This document shows, in pieces, positions 1 to 9,874 of a DNA stretch of 64,000 bases. The position numbers and the translations under genes were made by a program. Within the stretch, counting starts at the first letter, position 1, and each line of letters opens with the position of its first letter. Under the pieces are notes generated by a model. It had not been told where the DNA came from. It did no database searches and saw nothing but the letters and a program-made list of their open reading frames with translations. Source of the stretch: Coniochaeta sp. PMI_546 (lineage: Eukaryota > Ascomycota > Sordariomycetes > Coniochaetales > Coniochaetaceae); NCBI GenBank assembly GCA_021432605.1, contig MU271145.1:744001-808000 (forward strand). The letters run 5' to 3'.

Positions 1-841
1 TGTCTTGCCACGCGGCAGAGACAGAGTCGACGTCGCGGTGCAACAAGTGCAGCTGCAGCAACTCGGTCTGCAGCCTGGCCGTCTCGGCGCTTATGGCCAC
101 GTTGGTCGGCAGCTTTGACGGGGACGGCGGGGCGAGGAAGGTGCTCGTCAATGGTTTGGGTGCTAGGTTCTTGGCTGGGCTGAAATGCTGCTGCAGGGTG
201 GTGAAGGCCGGTTTGCGCAGCGGTGGGGGAGGAGCGGTTGCTGTGCTTGTCGAAGATGTAGACTGGTGGCGGACGTGGACGGGGCGGGTTGTAGGTGGCC
301 GGACTGTGGTGGGTTGGGACGACGGAGGGAGGACGGATGATGCTGTTGAGGTCTGGGAGGGGGGCCGGAGGATTGTGGAGCTGGTGAGAGCTGTGGCGGA
401 GGATTTTGTGCGGGAATGGCCTCTGAGCGCTGGTGTGGTGGAGGTAGAGGAGGGGAGGCCGGAGGATGAGGTAGGTCGGGTTGGAGGTCTGTTTCTCGTG
501 GTTATGGGTGGACGAGAAGCGGCCGTCGAGGAGCTTGTCGTCGTGTTCTGGGGAGGTTGGCGGACAGAGGCCGATCTGCCGAGCCCGAAGACGCCGGAAA
601 TGGGTCTGCTCCGTGTTGCGGGGGCGCCATGGTCCTCGCTCTTGCTGACGGTTGTCGAGGCGGCGCGCGTCAGGCGAGAGGTGGGCGCGGTGGAAGGCGG
701 GCCTTTGAGGGGCAGTCTGCTGGGGGAGGTGTTACGCGCATTGCTTTGGCTGTCTGGACTCGAGTCTGTGTCCTTCTTTTGTCCCAATTCGCCGCCTGCT
801 GGCTTCCGTAGGGATCGCGATCGGGACAACAGTGACGACAT
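1..841 (-). CDS. Ser/Thr/Pro-rich hypothetical protein, 5' part only
   Basis: An open frame starts at the ATG on the minus strand at 841 and runs without a stop through the left edge, so at least 280 residues are present and the C-terminus is missing. The product begins MSSLLSRSRSLRKP and is dominated by Ser, Thr, Pro and Arg, which implies a long disordered region. Near the edge the composition changes to a helical segment (TARLQTELLQLHLLHRD), probably the start of a folded or coiled-coil part. Codons favour C-ending third positions, as in neighbouring genes. The open plus-strand frame over the same bases is low-complexity and looks like a shadow. The next gene upstream on the same strand is also disordered. 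I do not recognise the family. Confidence 0.65.
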   Translation of the reverse strand, partial: MSSLLSRSRSLRKPAGGELGQKKDTDSSPDSQSNARNTSPSRLPLKGPPSTAPTSRLTRAASTTVSKSEDHGAPATRSRPISGVFGLGRSASVRQPPQNTTTSSSTAASRPPITTRNRPPTRPTSSSGLPSSTSTTPALRGHSRTKSSATALTSSTILRPPSQTSTASSVLPPSSQPTTVRPPTTRPVHVRHQSTSSTSTATAPPPPLRKPAFTTLQQHFSPAKNLAPKPLTSTFLAPPSPSKLPTNVAISAETARLQTELLQLHLLHRDVDSVSAAWQD

Positions 842-1608
842 GGCGATACGGTCTTACGGTGTAGTGTGGTGTGGTGTGGTTGTCTTGTTGTTGACAGGGT
901 TGATTGACGGTTCGAGTCGGCTACCAGGTACTGCCCTCCCAGCTGAACCGTGCTCAAAGATCGGATAAGGTTCCGAAACTTAGACTAAGGCGTTAAGGTT
1001 AAGGCTGCATTGGCGCTGGAGTCGAGCCTGTCCTGTCTGTGCCTGGTTTCTTTCTGCCTTGGGTTACATTTGGGGTGACTGGGAGGGGCGTTGTATGGCT
1101 GTTTGTTGACGACATTATGAGCACCGTGGAGAAGTCGACTTCAGCATTATAACACAACAGTCCTGGGGCGGGAGAACATTTATATAAAAAGGGTAATTTT
1201 TGCATTTCGAAGAAATCATGGAAGACAGTCTATCTTCCCAATTATATGCGCCTGGACGTAAGAACACACCCCGGCCTCGTCGAGACGACCGACGAACCCC
1301 TGGTCCTGTTGTTACAGGTATTATCTGCCACTCCACACGATGCTTTATTCTGGCATCGCTGCGCTGCCGCTGTATAGACAAGACCCAACTTCTATGTTCA
1401 TCCAATCGCACTAGCACAAAAGTGCGAGGCAACATTCAGCCTGGTATCGATGACCTGAAAAACGCCTTCCACGTATCTATTGTGACGACAGAAGTTGTTC
1501 CTGTCTTGCTTGAGAGAGCCTGGCGGCAACTTCTCCAATCAAGATCGCCTTGTATAGAGAAGAGAAATTCATGCAAAAACAATGAAAAGAATGGGAAAAG
1601 GATGGCAC
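842..1608. other. Intergenic spacer between two minus-strand genes
   Basis: It holds the 3' flank of the 1609-3831 gene and the promoter side of the partial gene. Only short frames of atypical composition occur on either strand. A short AT-rich patch lies near 1180-1200. I see nothing else. Confidence 0.5.
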
Positions 1609-3831
1609 TCAAGGCTGTCCAGCCAGCCCCGTTTGCGAAGACGTTTTTTGCTGTGCAGTCGACGCTTTTCCGCTCTGTATCGCTGCCTCCTCGTGGTCAA
1701 ACTCTAGTTCGGTCGACTGCTCCACGATGACCGAGTCATTGTGCTTCATCAGCGCATGCAGGTCACCGTTGAACTTGCGAAGACTCATTCGGCAGCTCTT
1801 GCAGATGCGGAGGTTGCAGCTCCCGCACACGTAGCGCCACGAGATGTCCTTCAAACTGCATGCCTGGCACGCGAGAGGATAGTACGTATTCCGGACTTGG
1901 TGCATGACCTGATGCCTGCTCATGCACCGGTGGTGTCTCTCCGACACGGGGACGGGCTGGTAGACAGTGTCCTTGGGCATCTCTCTTTCCCAACCACGGG
2001 GAAACAGTGCAGCTCCTGGGTTTGAAGTTGTGTCCTCTTCACGGGCAACTTCTTTTACGAGCTGGGTGTCAGGCGCCGGGAGATACTGCTCCTGTCGTGC
2101 AGCTTTGATGGTCTCGATGGAACCGACCTCGGACACTGTCCGGGCTTTCTGCAGCGGCGCTGAAACGGTTGCTGCCTTGACATTATCCGTCTTCAAATCT
2201 GACGCTGCCGGTGAGGTCGCAGGCGCCTTCGACGTTGTCCGCGCCGGGAACTGGCTGCTTAGCTGGGGAACCCCAGTCCGGCTAGCTGCAGGAGACGATG
2301 GCAACCCTGCCGGGGATCGTACACCGAGTCCCTGCAGTGGTAGTTTTGGGGCTAGACTATTTGAGCTTTCTTGACCGCCCTCGTTCTGGCTAGGCGAGAC
2401 GGAGCTACTGCTTTTGACCGGCCGCGTATCCCTGGTCTCTTGCACAGGTCGTTGTTGCCTTTGTCTCGGTTCACTCAGAAGTTCCGGCGACGAGGCCGGC
2501 GAGACTGGCGATACGATGGTCTCTACTATCGGGCCTTTAAAGTCGTCTGTATCGTACTCGGGTGTTGGCAACCGAAGCGGTGACGAGATCGAAGCGTTTT
2601 TGGAATGAGCGGTCGCACTTGAAGGGCTGGTGCGGCGCGGCGGCGATGGAGGGCTAGGTTGTCGAGTTACACCCGAGATGTCGCCCGAGTCCGCCCCCTT
2701 CAACGTCTTCTTGACACGGGATACTTCTTGGCCCATGCTGTCGGGACCGTCTTCGACTAGTTGTTGCCGGGAGGCCACAGGACGGATGTTCCTGCCTGGG
2801 AATGCCGCATTAGGCGTGAGCGGTAGTGGGCTTCGGCTCAATGCAGCAGGGCCAGATGCCGATGTCGAAGCTTGGGGTTGAAGCAGTATTGGCGATGATT
2901 TTTTTGGTGGCGGTTGTGGTGCAGGTAGGGTCGATGTGGAGGTAGTTGAACCGTTGCTAGAAACTAACTTGAGTTCCGGTACAGCCAGAGTCTTTTCAGC
3001 CTTGACAGATCTCCTCCGCCATATCTGAGGTTGTGACTGGGGTGATTGAGGAATCGGCGCTTCTGGTGAAGCCTGAGGTGCGCCCAGCGTGAAATCGGTC
3101 GAAGGTGAGTCACCATACGACGGTGTGTGTTCTTTTGCTGGCTGCCTCTGCGTCCCAACGTCAAAGTCTTTGAAGGGTGGTAGTGGAAGTTGTTTTGCAC
3201 CGCCCTCCACAGTTTGTTGCATTCTCCCACTTCGCTCTGGGTTTCGAGTCTCATTGTTCCCGCCTGATTGGATCGACAAGGGTGTGAAGAACAGCTCGTC
3301 GAGCTTCGGACTGCTTGCTGCCGCGGCAAACGGACTGCTGTCGTGCTTTGGGGAAGTTTGGTAGGACTCTTGAGCACTGCTCGCGGGCGTGACTCCGTCG
3401 TTTGAAGAGATGTGTGTCGAGTCTGAGGACCGATTGGAGTCGGTGTAAGCCGAGAGCAGACTCGAAAGCGGCGAGTCATCGGGCGATGGGAGGCCGGGAC
3501 TTCCGGCAGCCACAGGACGGCGCGAAATGGTGGGCAGAGGCGCACTTGGCTTGGTGCTGTTGAGAGGCACCGGCGGAAGGGGCGAGCCTAAAGGTTTCGC
3601 CATGGTGTTCGACGGCGAGACCGGACTCGGCAAGTTCTCCTTCGGGGGCAGACTTGGTGGCACGGCACTGACTGTTGGGAGTGGCTTCCGAGCTGGAGGA
3701 AGGTGCGACTTGGACGGCTGAGGCGAGGAAGGAAGTCCCTTGAGAGATTTCAGAAAGGACGGAGGCGCTGGCAGAGCTTTTGAGAAACGCGACTTCCCCG
3801 TCTTGGGGGATTGAAGGGTCGCCGTCTCCAT
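1609..3831 (-). CDS. Proline-rich disordered protein with C-terminal Cys-rich zinc-binding-like module
   Basis: Single-exon gene of 740 residues starting METATLQSPKTGKSRF. Residues 1 to about 620 are rich in Pro, Ser and Thr with many PxxP and poly-Pro runs (LPPVPL, PSPPSPPRRTSP), suggesting SH3 or WW ligands. From about residue 630 the character changes to a compact region with a His/Cys start (HHRCMSRH) and three CxxC pairs: ACQAC, VCGSC and ICKSC. The spacing CQAC-x8-WRYVCGSC-x4-CKSC resembles a ZZ-type or degenerate B-box zinc finger. A short acidic tail follows. Infer a cytoplasmic scaffold or adaptor whose zinc module is the conserved part. I do not know the family name. The 5' flank is unusually long (over 3 kb without a clear gene). 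Confidence 0.8.
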   Translation of the reverse strand: METATLQSPKTGKSRFSKALPAPPSFLKSLKGLPSSPQPSKSHLPPARKPLPTVSAVPPSLPPKENLPSPVSPSNTMAKPLGSPLPPVPLNSTKPSAPLPTISRRPVAAGSPGLPSPDDSPLSSLLSAYTDSNRSSDSTHISSNDGVTPASSAQESYQTSPKHDSSPFAAAASSPKLDELFFTPLSIQSGGNNETRNPERSGRMQQTVEGGAKQLPLPPFKDFDVGTQRQPAKEHTPSYGDSPSTDFTLGAPQASPEAPIPQSPQSQPQIWRRRSVKAEKTLAVPELKLVSSNGSTTSTSTLPAPQPPPKKSSPILLQPQASTSASGPAALSRSPLPLTPNAAFPGRNIRPVASRQQLVEDGPDSMGQEVSRVKKTLKGADSGDISGVTRQPSPPSPPRRTSPSSATAHSKNASISSPLRLPTPEYDTDDFKGPIVETIVSPVSPASSPELLSEPRQRQQRPVQETRDTRPVKSSSSVSPSQNEGGQESSNSLAPKLPLQGLGVRSPAGLPSSPAASRTGVPQLSSQFPARTTSKAPATSPAASDLKTDNVKAATVSAPLQKARTVSEVGSIETIKAARQEQYLPAPDTQLVKEVAREEDTTSNPGAALFPRGWEREMPKDTVYQPVPVSERHHRCMSRHQVMHQVRNTYYPLACQACSLKDISWRYVCGSCNLRICKSCRMSLRKFNGDLHALMKHNDSVIVEQSTELEFDHEEAAIQSGKASTAQQKTSSQTGLAGQP

Positions 3832-6800
3832 GCTGCAGGTTCAAGTGCTTTATGATTCCACAAGGCAGGGTAGGTAAGGTGGGTAGTCCCGAGTCCCTGC
3901 GGTCCGGGTGGGATGTCGCGGGTTCTAGAGGTACCTTAAGACACGAGATTGATGGAGATGTCTGGCGTGAAACCAACAAAGTGGGTGACCCTCGAAGTTT
4001 CGACTGAGCTTATTACTGGTTCGTTATTATTTTGTGTTTTCCCGGCTGAATGAACGAGAGGCGTGGGCGATATAGGTCGGGATGCGATGGGGGTCGACTA
4101 AGTCAGGCCGTTACACCGCGAAATCCTCCTTTTTCCCCCAGAAGATGGACAAGAGACCCGCACCCGATGTCGCCAATATAGTCTTCGCTGGGTCCAGCAA
4201 AGATTGAGAGAGAGTGACAGAGGGAAAGAGAGAAGAACGAGAGAAGGAAAAAAGCGAATGTGGGCAGCCGGCGCCTTCCTGACACGGTGAGGTGAGAAGT
4301 CTGACACAGCCAGATTACAGTAGGGATGTAAAGCAAGAGCAACAGATTTTCAAAAGCACAGCATCTCGTGTTGATGAGAAAGAATGCTAAGGAAGAAGAA
4401 GCGGCGACAAGTGAAGCAGGAGTTGTGCAAGATTTTGGGGGGGACGGAACCTGAATCCTTGGAAGTCCAGCCTGCCAGCCTGCCAGCATATAGTACACGA
4501 GGAACTTGAAAAGGGTGGATGAAGAGTGGATGAGTGGATGGGATGACTGGAGTGGACGGCCAGTTCTGCCAGTGCAGCTCAAATTGGACGATCTGCCTTT
4601 CCCGACCCCCCCTGTCTCTCAAGCACAACTCTCCTGGGTCTGAAACAGCCACTTGGTAACGCCGCAGTCAAGGGCAGACCAACGCCCACCTCAGATATGA
4701 CAAGGAGCTTGGGGGACTCCATCCGGAGCATCCAGGGCATCCAATGCATTCATCACTTGTCGTCATTATCCATCGCTTCCCTCCTCACTTACATTGTTGA
4801 GATGCACCAACTCTACACGTGTACTGTAGTGCTCCTTCACACACAAAGATTGAGGAGATGGTGATCCTAACACGAGGTCAACTCAGCACACCCGATTAAC
4901 ACGGCATAAACATAGCATAATAAGCTGCCGTCGTACGGCATTCCCGTACTCCCCCTTCGTCTTCGCTGACCACCTCCGGGGGAGCCATCTGCATGGTTAA
5001 ACGAAACTTAAAGCACATCTCATGCAGTGCCCCATTACCACCTGGTCCCATCTCTTGCGCCCAGCCCGAGCTTCATCTTGGGACGGACGACTCAACAACA
5101 ATCACAATTACAATCGTGCATCCGAGCTGCATCTAACACTCGAAAAGACGAACGGGCAGATCCGATTCACTGATTCGGTTCCTCTCTTCCGATCGTTCAA
5201 GGATAAGGTAGCGTTGTCGCGCCCCGATCTCCCCTACCTGTTGCTGCGACTCATTCACATACACTTACGGGGAAAAGGGATCTGGTTCGGGCCTGTTGAT
5301 TTTCTCGGCTGGGGCTCCGGACCTTAGCTCGAGGTCTTCCAAGTTTTGGGAAATGGGAATGTGCTGGTCGTGCATGACGTTGCAAAGTGCGCGGCAGTGA
5401 GCCAATGCCAAGCATACCACCCCGGTCGGCAGCTGGCTGGACCATTTTGCAGAGAGGACTCCCATCCTCTCTTCCTTACTTGACTGTGGTACTGCGGTAT
5501 CGTATTGTACTTGCGTGGCATGCAGTACACTAGTAGTCTCCGGTCATGTCTGCTACGCCGCGCGCTTGTCAATATCGACCGGATCTCTCGGAGCTCCATT
5601 GCCATTGCAGCCTACGTCCAAGAGTGGGATGTTTCCAGGCATTCGTCGTCCAGAACAGGTACTGCAGGATGCTGCTCTATTGATTTGATGATCTCAGGGG
5701 TGAACTCCGGATTCCAGGAGACAAGACCATCAGCCACGCACAACGTTTGACGAGAACCAGGCAAGCTTCGCCCCAAAGTCCGTGCCTCCCCTGTGACGAT
5801 CTGATGCTTTGCGACAAGTACCAGTGTCCCCCCACTGCCTACGGAGACTTCTTCCGTTGGACGCATGGAACTCTTCTCTTTGTGCACTGTGGTATTCGCG
5901 TTCGACCGGTGTGCCGTCAACATGTCTGTCAAGACCGTCGTGTCTCACTTTTCGTCTAGACTACACAAGAACTGTCTCTCGGCACAATAACGTTGTGCCT
6001 GCCGGATACTATTACACTTGTCAAAATAGTCGCCGAGGCTTGTCAGTGCGGCATTACGGATTGCAGAAGTATGTTGCAGGCCGTACGCCGTCCAAGCTTG
6101 AGATATGAGATTTGTGACTCTTGAGAGAGCTGAGATAGGTTGATGTTTACAGTGTACAGTACAACATCACTAACAATGCAGATCTGCTGTCCACATCTCA
6201 TTGCAATTTCTGATTGCCCGAGTGCAACGACCTCTCCGTTTCTAAGGACCACTCGTTCCTTGGCTCTTAAAAGACTGAGATGGTTGCAGACCACTTACCT
6301 TTCATTTTCCTACCCTATATTAATCCGCATCCACTCCGAATCCCACGGTTCGTCGGTACCTTGCATGGAACCGTCGCATCCCGAATCCGCACCACAATAT
6401 TTATATTAAAAACGCTTGCTAATCAACGCGTCCGACGGAGGCTGGGCGCGTGCACAACCGCGATTGGGATTGTGGCGTTTGATTGCCGGCGGGTTTGGCT
6501 CGAGTGAGTTCGCGAGTGTCCGGCGGCCGTCTCAGGGGTAGCGCCGGAGGATACCATATCTTCGGCCCGGCACCGTCACAGATGTTACGGCTCAGAGGTT
6601 CATCGATGGCAATGAGCCCATGCGGGGATGGGCTCAACTTCCGAATCGAGGCTTTGGGTGTCTTGCGACTGCTATTTCTGGCGTTGGCGCCCACGTCTGA
6701 TCTTTAAGTTCGCATTAACATGTGCGCCGATCTCCTCGAACCCTGGCTAGGTGGCATACAGCGCTTGTTTACCTGTCCAAGCCTCGCGATGACTTCGGAC

Positions 6801-7045
6801 GTCATGCAAGGCAAATAATACCTTCAGTCAACGTTACCTTTATATTAGACTTTTCTAATCTGATACCGGTAGGTGGTTGAGAATCTTGCAACGCAGGGTA
6901 ACTTATCCTCTAAGGGCCCAGGATTTAAGGTCCTTACAATTGAATATGAGCTGCCAGATCGTGTCTTCATCGGACTTTGTTCGATAGTCCATCCGTTCAA
7001 CTCTGTCGTGTCCCGACCAGTCATTTCACACGACATCCGGTAACC
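3832..7045. other. Long gap with a weak coding-like minus-strand stretch
   Basis: No gene here can be called with confidence. Bases 4203-4256 are a purine-rich run on the plus strand (CT-rich on the minus strand), as in a leader of the downstream minus-strand gene. Two adjoining minus-strand frames look protein-like: 5612-5923 (first ATG at 5923, with segment LVSWNPEFTPEIIKSIEQHP) and roughly 5265-5540 (with segment ISQNLEDLELRSGAPAEK). The stop of the second coincides with a GTAAGT donor-like site. They could be exons of an unrecognised gene or a decayed one. The rest (5950-7045) holds only short, unconvincing frames and the GH76 promoter. Confidence 0.4.
4203..4256. repeat. Purine-rich low-complexity tract
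   Basis: About 54 bases are almost only A and G on the plus strand (GAGAGAG and GAAAGAGAGAAG runs), hence CT-rich on the minus strand. CT-rich tracts are common in fungal promoters and leaders. It lies about 370 bp upstream of the 740-residue protein's start, on the sense expected for that gene. Confidence 0.6.
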
Positions 7046-8170
7046 ATGAGGTGGCAAAGTCGCTCCTTGATTCCTTCTTGTCTCCTCCTTCCGCTCGTTA
7101 GCGGCCATGTTGTACCTTTCTCGCAGCGAGACACATGGGGAACGGGCGAGGCGCAAGCCAAAGAAGCCATAGACGCCATGATGGGCTTCTACAATGAGAC
7201 TGCCGGCCGCTGGCAGCCCGAGATTGCCTGGTGGCTGTCGGGTAACGCGCTGCAGGCACTGCTGGACTACATGCACAAGACCGGGGACGACTCGTACATG
7301 CCGCAAGTGCTATGCACCATCGAGACGCAAAAGGAGCCCCTTGAGTGGTGGCCCGAGGGCGGGGGCTACTTCCGCGCCGACTCGACCGACGACACTGGCT
7401 GGTGGGCGCTGGCCATGGTGCGCATGTTCGACCTCACCGGCAACGCGACGTACCTCGACTACGCCAAGCTGGACGAAGAGTACATGCACGACTACTGGAG
7501 CGACGAGTGCGGCGGCGGCATCATCTGGAACATCCCGCAGATGGTGTACAAGAATGCCATCAGCAACGAGCTATACTTTACGCTTGCGGCGGCGCTGCAC
7601 AACCGCCTACCGGGCGACGGGATCTACCTCAACCGCTCGCTAGAGGCGTGGAATTGGTTCAACGCGAGTGGCATGGTCAACTCTGCGCATCTGGTCAACG
7701 ACGGGCTGACGGACTCGTGCGTCAACAACAACGCGACCACGTGGACGTACAACCAGGGCGTCATACTCGGCGGCCTAGTCGAGCTGTATCGCGCGACCAA
7801 GGACCAGGGCTACCTCTCCACAGCCAAGGAGATAGCGGACGCAGTCGTCGCCAGCGGAGCCCTGGTCGTGGACGGCGTGCTGACAGAACCGTGTGAGGCT
7901 GCGGGGGGTTGCGATTTCAATCAGCAGGCGTTCAAGGGGATATTCATGCGCTACTTGGGCGTCCTAGACGAGACGCTGTCCCCGACGCATCCGTACCAAG
8001 CGTTTATCCGTGGTAACGCGGAGACTGCCTGGCGTGGAGACCGCAATGAGACCGACTATTTCGATGTCAGGTGGGATGGGCCGTTTGATAATGCTACGGT
8101 CGCGACGCAGGCGAGTGCTGCTAGTCTGATGATTGCTGCTATGGATGTAGGGCCGCGAGATATTCTGTAG
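7046..8170 (+). CDS. Secreted GH76 alpha-1,6-mannanase (Dfg5/Dcw1 family)
   Basis: Intronless, 374 residues from the ATG at 7046. This start is chosen because it is followed at once by a signal peptide (MRWQSRSLIPSCLLLPLVSG); the frame remains open a further 23 codons upstream. The body matches glycoside hydrolase family 76: an alpha/alpha barrel with Gly/Trp-rich segments and the paired catalytic aspartates in DSTDDTGWWALAMVRMFDLT. Other family blocks include CGGGIIWN, NAISNELYFTLAAALH and TTWTYNQGVILGGLVELY. Several N-x-S/T sites fit a secreted glycoprotein. Unlike yeast Dfg5/Dcw1 I see no hydrophobic GPI-attachment tail, so it is probably released rather than anchored. Family members cleave alpha-1,6-mannan or act on the GPI mannan core during cell-wall assembly. 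The specific substrate is inferred. Confidence 0.93.
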   Translation: MRWQSRSLIPSCLLLPLVSGHVVPFSQRDTWGTGEAQAKEAIDAMMGFYNETAGRWQPEIAWWLSGNALQALLDYMHKTGDDSYMPQVLCTIETQKEPLEWWPEGGGYFRADSTDDTGWWALAMVRMFDLTGNATYLDYAKLDEEYMHDYWSDECGGGIIWNIPQMVYKNAISNELYFTLAAALHNRLPGDGIYLNRSLEAWNWFNASGMVNSAHLVNDGLTDSCVNNNATTWTYNQGVILGGLVELYRATKDQGYLSTAKEIADAVVASGALVVDGVLTEPCEAAGGCDFNQQAFKGIFMRYLGVLDETLSPTHPYQAFIRGNAETAWRGDRNETDYFDVRWDGPFDNATVATQASAASLMIAAMDVGPRDIL

Positions 8171-9088
8171 TTGATGTGGTGTTTTACGCAGACTAGTGGG
8201 GAGTGATATCAAGTAGTTTTGAATCAACCCGTAATCCAATGTAACATTCTGGATGCTGTTGTTGGTGGTGCTTTGCTGTAGTTGTCAATAAAAGAACGCG
8301 ATGCAGGTGAGAACATAGATAGATGCCCCTGCATCTACTTGGGCACGGCCCTATGTGCTCTACATGGAGTTCCTTCGGACCATACACCATAACGCAACTC
8401 TTCTGGACGTATCGGTCTGGGTGGAGCGGAGAGACCGAAGTTGGCGAAGCGATACTCGAGTCAATGTTACAAGGCAATAATGCAGCACCGTTGAGCAGAG
8501 AGAACGCACCAAGTGGGAGAAAGTAACAATTCACGCATTCTATGGCCTCTAAACAGGAGCTATCCACCCAAAAGCTGAATGTTAAAATGTTTCGTGCTAG
8601 AGACATTGGCTAGCAAACATCGCTCAAGTCTGCTCGCCAAGCGTCCGAATCCTATCCTCTATCCACACGTTCTTAGATTCCGTGTCAAATAGGGATATCA
8701 AGCACACAAGAGAATAGAATGATAAAGGGAAAAAAGTTAACGCTGACTCCGTATCGTGCGGTCGTCGACAATGCGCCTCTCAAAGGGTAGTGTGAGGATC
8801 CGGCCTTCGTAAGATGATGTCGGAAATGTTGCCTTGGCAGCTGGCAGCATCCCGTTCAATATTTCAGCCGGTGGGTTTTTTATGAGGTGTAGGGAAGCCT
8901 TCCCTTTGGCTATTTTGCATTCCGGGTGATAGGACGCTGGGTTGCATGAGAGGCTCCAGGTGCAGAATGAGGTTGTGGCCGTAGGCGAGCCGGCCGCTGC
9001 TGGACGTCGTTCCGCCCTTGCCAGTTCGAAGCGCGAAGCATCGTGGAAGCCCTTGAAGACGACCCTCGGTGGTCCCCATGCGCCCCTT
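8171..9088. other. Convergent intergenic region, both 3' flanks
   Basis: It separates the GH76 gene and the phosphogluconolactonase gene, which face each other. Only short frames without recognisable content are present. Confidence 0.5.
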
Positions 9089-9874
9089 CTAAAGACTGAA
9101 AGGTCTCCTTTGATAGCTCACGCCTTCGACAGCGGCGTTGTCGACAAACCAGCTGCACCGGTCGCCGGTCCCTTCGTTTACCAAAGCGCAGGGAAGTCCC
9201 TTTCCCTCCTCGAATATCTCCTTCAAGATAGCCTTCTTGCCACTTCCGGTGGCTACGAAGGCGACGCGCACAGAGTGGTTGACGACAGGAAGCGTCAGGG
9301 TAATACGCTTGGCAGGCGGCTTCGGGCTGTCCTCGATGGGTGCTACCCAAGCGCTGGTCTCGCGCAGCAGTTCATGGCCAGGGAACAAGGAGCAGGTGTG
9401 GCCGTCTGGGCCGCATCCCAGTAGGAGGAGGTCAAATATGGGCAGCTTAACGCTGTCTCGGCTCGCAAAAGACTTCACCAGGACCTGCTCGTACTGGTCG
9501 GCCAGCTCCTGGGTGTCGTTGAGGTAGGTCGTGTCGATTGTGTGGACGATAGGCTTGGGTTGGTCCTCGGGGATCTTGTCGAGGAGCTCGTCTTTCAGGA
9601 GCTTGTAGTTGGAATCCTCGTGGTCCAAGGGTACCGCCCGCTCATCGGCGAAGAATATTTCCCATTTATCCCACTTCACCTCGTCGTTCGGGCCCGATGA
9701 AGGCGCCAGGAGAGCTTGCGCCAGAGTCTTGGGCAGCGATCCTCCAGAGACGCCTACCTTGAAGGCACCGTGCCGTGCGAGGCCGGCCTCTTGACACTGG
9801 ATCACGTACGAGCGGAGAGCAGGCGCCAGACTGGCGGTGTCGGGGAAAGCGTAAAGGTTGGCTTGCTTGGCCAT
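9089..9874 (-). CDS. SOL3: 6-phosphogluconolactonase
   Basis: Intronless, 261 residues starting MAKQANLYAFPDT, the usual length for fungal Sol3/Sol4-type enzymes. It hydrolyses 6-phosphoglucono-1,5-lactone to 6-phosphogluconate, step two of the oxidative pentose phosphate pathway, in the cytosol. Diagnostic blocks are an early glycine-rich segment (KVGVSGGSLPKTLA), a DERAVPLDHEDSNYKLL block and the signature FDLLLLGCGPDGHTCSLFPGH with its catalytic-region His. The C-terminal half carries SPKPPAKRITLTLPVVN and FVATGSGKKAILKEI, both typical. The usual GMGPDGH is GCGPDGH here, a conservative change. The neighbour at 11870 (a PHO13-type phosphatase) repairs metabolic by-products including a pentose-phosphate side product, but adjacency of the two is probably chance. 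Confidence 0.96.
   Translation of the reverse strand: MAKQANLYAFPDTASLAPALRSYVIQCQEAGLARHGAFKVGVSGGSLPKTLAQALLAPSSGPNDEVKWDKWEIFFADERAVPLDHEDSNYKLLKDELLDKIPEDQPKPIVHTIDTTYLNDTQELADQYEQVLVKSFASRDSVKLPIFDLLLLGCGPDGHTCSLFPGHELLRETSAWVAPIEDSPKPPAKRITLTLPVVNHSVRVAFVATGSGKKAILKEIFEEGKGLPCALVNEGTGDRCSWFVDNAAVEGVSYQRRPFSL

Noticed and set aside
93-968. Plus-strand frame of 291 codons
   Set aside because: Val/Gly/Arg-rich low-complexity; it is the shadow of the partial minus-strand Ser/Thr/Pro-rich gene.
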